Source of the DNA: Rhamnusium bicolor
Lineage: Eukaryota; Arthropoda; Insecta; Coleoptera; Cerambycidae
DNA length: 64,000 nucleotides
Direction: 5' to 3'
Assembly (NCBI GenBank): GCA_029963845.1
Contig: JANEYF010003072.1
Location: forward strand, 372,001 to 436,000
In this document: piece by piece, positions 62,823 to 64,000 of the stretch
How positions within the stretch are numbered: position 1 is the stretch's first letter
Layout: each line of letters opens with the position of its first letter
The notes under the pieces: model-generated
Databases searched by the model: none
Seen by the model: only the letters and a program-made list of their open reading frames with translations
Told to the model about the DNA's origin: nothing
Program-made: the position numbers and the translations under genes

Positions 62823-64000
62823 CTGAAAGAAATAAAGTTTAATATTTCTAATTAATATAGGCACATAATACTAGTGCAAGAATATAGTCCTGTGGAAGGC
62901 CCAAAACTGAAAAATTTAATAATTACAGAATGCTGTTTTTTGGTTAGTTTTACAAGTACTTTAAATCCTGTTCGGATATTTCATAGATGCCTTTCAAGTA
63001 TACTAAAATTAGTTGTAAAACAAAATCGAAAACAAAAATTAGACAAAAAAACTGCGTTTCGTAATTATTTAATTGCAAATTTTCAAAAAATAACGTAATT
63101 TTTAATGAACGTTTAGAAAATTTATTTAGTTTAAAAAAAAAATCCCTACAGTACATGCATTGGAAAGGCAACACCAAGTGATATGTTTCTAAACGAGAAG
63201 CAATTTCACAAAAAGGCGAATTTGATTTCAATAATTTTCCTTGCATATTGATGCGCTACAAAAATATATCTGAGAGTGAAATGGAAGTTCAGTATCTTCC
63301 CTTTCCATGTTTTTAAAACATCGTAAAACCCTTTTATTTTGTATTTTATTTTTCTGGTTGTATCTATTCATCTTCATTCCTAGTAATTTTTATTAATAAA
63401 AAAAAAATGTTTTCATGAGATTGTGTTACCTACATAATTCATAAATAAAAATAATAATCACTTCAACCCATATATTTCATCATCTACATAAAATCAAATA
63501 AAGATGCCATAAGAAAAACAAAAAAAATTTGATTGTGTTGTAACACTTGGTTTTAAAAAGTGTTCTAATCTGTTTAGCACTAAGAAGATTACTAATGAAA
63601 ATAAAATATTGGCAAAAAATGCAAAATACTCGTATATCTTTTTGCAATATCTGAGAAACCAAAAAAGTTTTGTATTTTCGGGAAAATATTTAAAACTGCT
63701 ATAAAATCCTAAACAATTTTCTATTATCAATAGGAAACCAGAACTTAGTGATTTGGGAGTCGAGTCTGGGAACCAACATTTAAGCAACTAATTTATATTA
63801 TATTCACATATTCAACTTTCATTTCAGACGATCAGGAACTTCATCGTAATTCAACACTAAAGTTTAATGAACAAAAAGTAGTTAGGCCAGTTCCCATAAA
63901 TGCACGCAATATTTGAATAGAATGTTTCTGTTGGTCATATTTCTAAAACCCATGACATGCTTATGTCATGGGTTTTAGAATGTTTGCTTAAACATTTCCA
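62823..64000. other. Alpha-mannosidase intron or upstream sequence, no exon identified
   Basis: The missing upstream exons should lie to the right on the minus strand. I searched for conserved mannosidase words and found none up to 64000, so the preceding intron is probably longer than 1.1 kb. A strong palindrome lies at 63941-63983. Confidence 0.5.
63941..63983. repeat. Palindrome near window edge
   Basis: 'ttctaaaacccatgacat' followed by 'gctt' and 'atgtcatgggttttagaa'. It is an almost perfect 18-base-arm hairpin. It may be the centre of a longer foldback element. Confidence 0.8.

Overview
This window looks like AT-rich, repeat-dense nuclear DNA of an insect. A beetle-like genome is my best guess, not a proof. 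The genes are intron-split and conserved with insect families, and the repeats are typical of large insect genomes: hAT, Tc1/mariner and piggyBac transposases, Penelope-like elements, LINEs, a tRNA-derived SINE and long (TA)n arrays. I see no bacterial, organellar or viral gene organisation.

I can support three host genes. (1) A DNAJB12/DNAJB14-type J-protein lies on the minus strand, 18483 down to 2486, in six exons that I pieced together through introns full of transposon debris. It carries a J domain with HPD, one membrane segment and the C-terminal DUF1977 domain. (2) A 4-coumarate-CoA-ligase/firefly-luciferase-like acyl-CoA synthetase lies on the plus strand, 28163-52443, in four exons encoding about 554 residues. 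Its introns are 8.7, 8.2 and 5.7 kb long. (3) The last two exons of a lysosomal alpha-mannosidase (GH38) lie on the minus strand, 62822-62278. The rest of that gene was not found and probably runs off the right edge.

Layout: 1-2485 is flanking DNA with SINE copies. 2486-18483 is the J-protein gene, whose introns hold a 2.1-kb mariner-like inverted-repeat element containing LINE remains, (TA)n arrays around a small hammerhead-bearing element, and a Penelope-like RT/endonuclease fragment. 18484-28162 is intergenic and holds a hAT remnant, a putative hAT-like element with GGATATCC repeats, a 650-bp near-perfect palindrome and several inverted-repeat elements. 28163-52443 is the synthetase gene; intron 1 holds a hAT MITE, a transposase relic and a GC-rich LTR with a 68-bp-period array, intron 2 holds two oppositely oriented Penelope pieces and a mariner-like element, and intron 3 holds a hAT MITE, a piggyBac relic and a CGGBP1-like hAT relic. 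52444-62277 holds mariner, LINE and other transposase relics and a 1.9-kb element with 450-bp terminal inverted repeats that carries its own two-exon gene.

A cross-cutting observation is that all three conserved genes contain a one-base frameshift, four in total, and every one is an extra A (on the coding strand) in a run of six or seven A. Splice sites and protein conservation around them are intact, so sequencing or assembly homopolymer error is the most economical explanation. The least explained items are the long-TIR element at 59336-61252 and the hammerhead-like motifs in Penelope-type ends.
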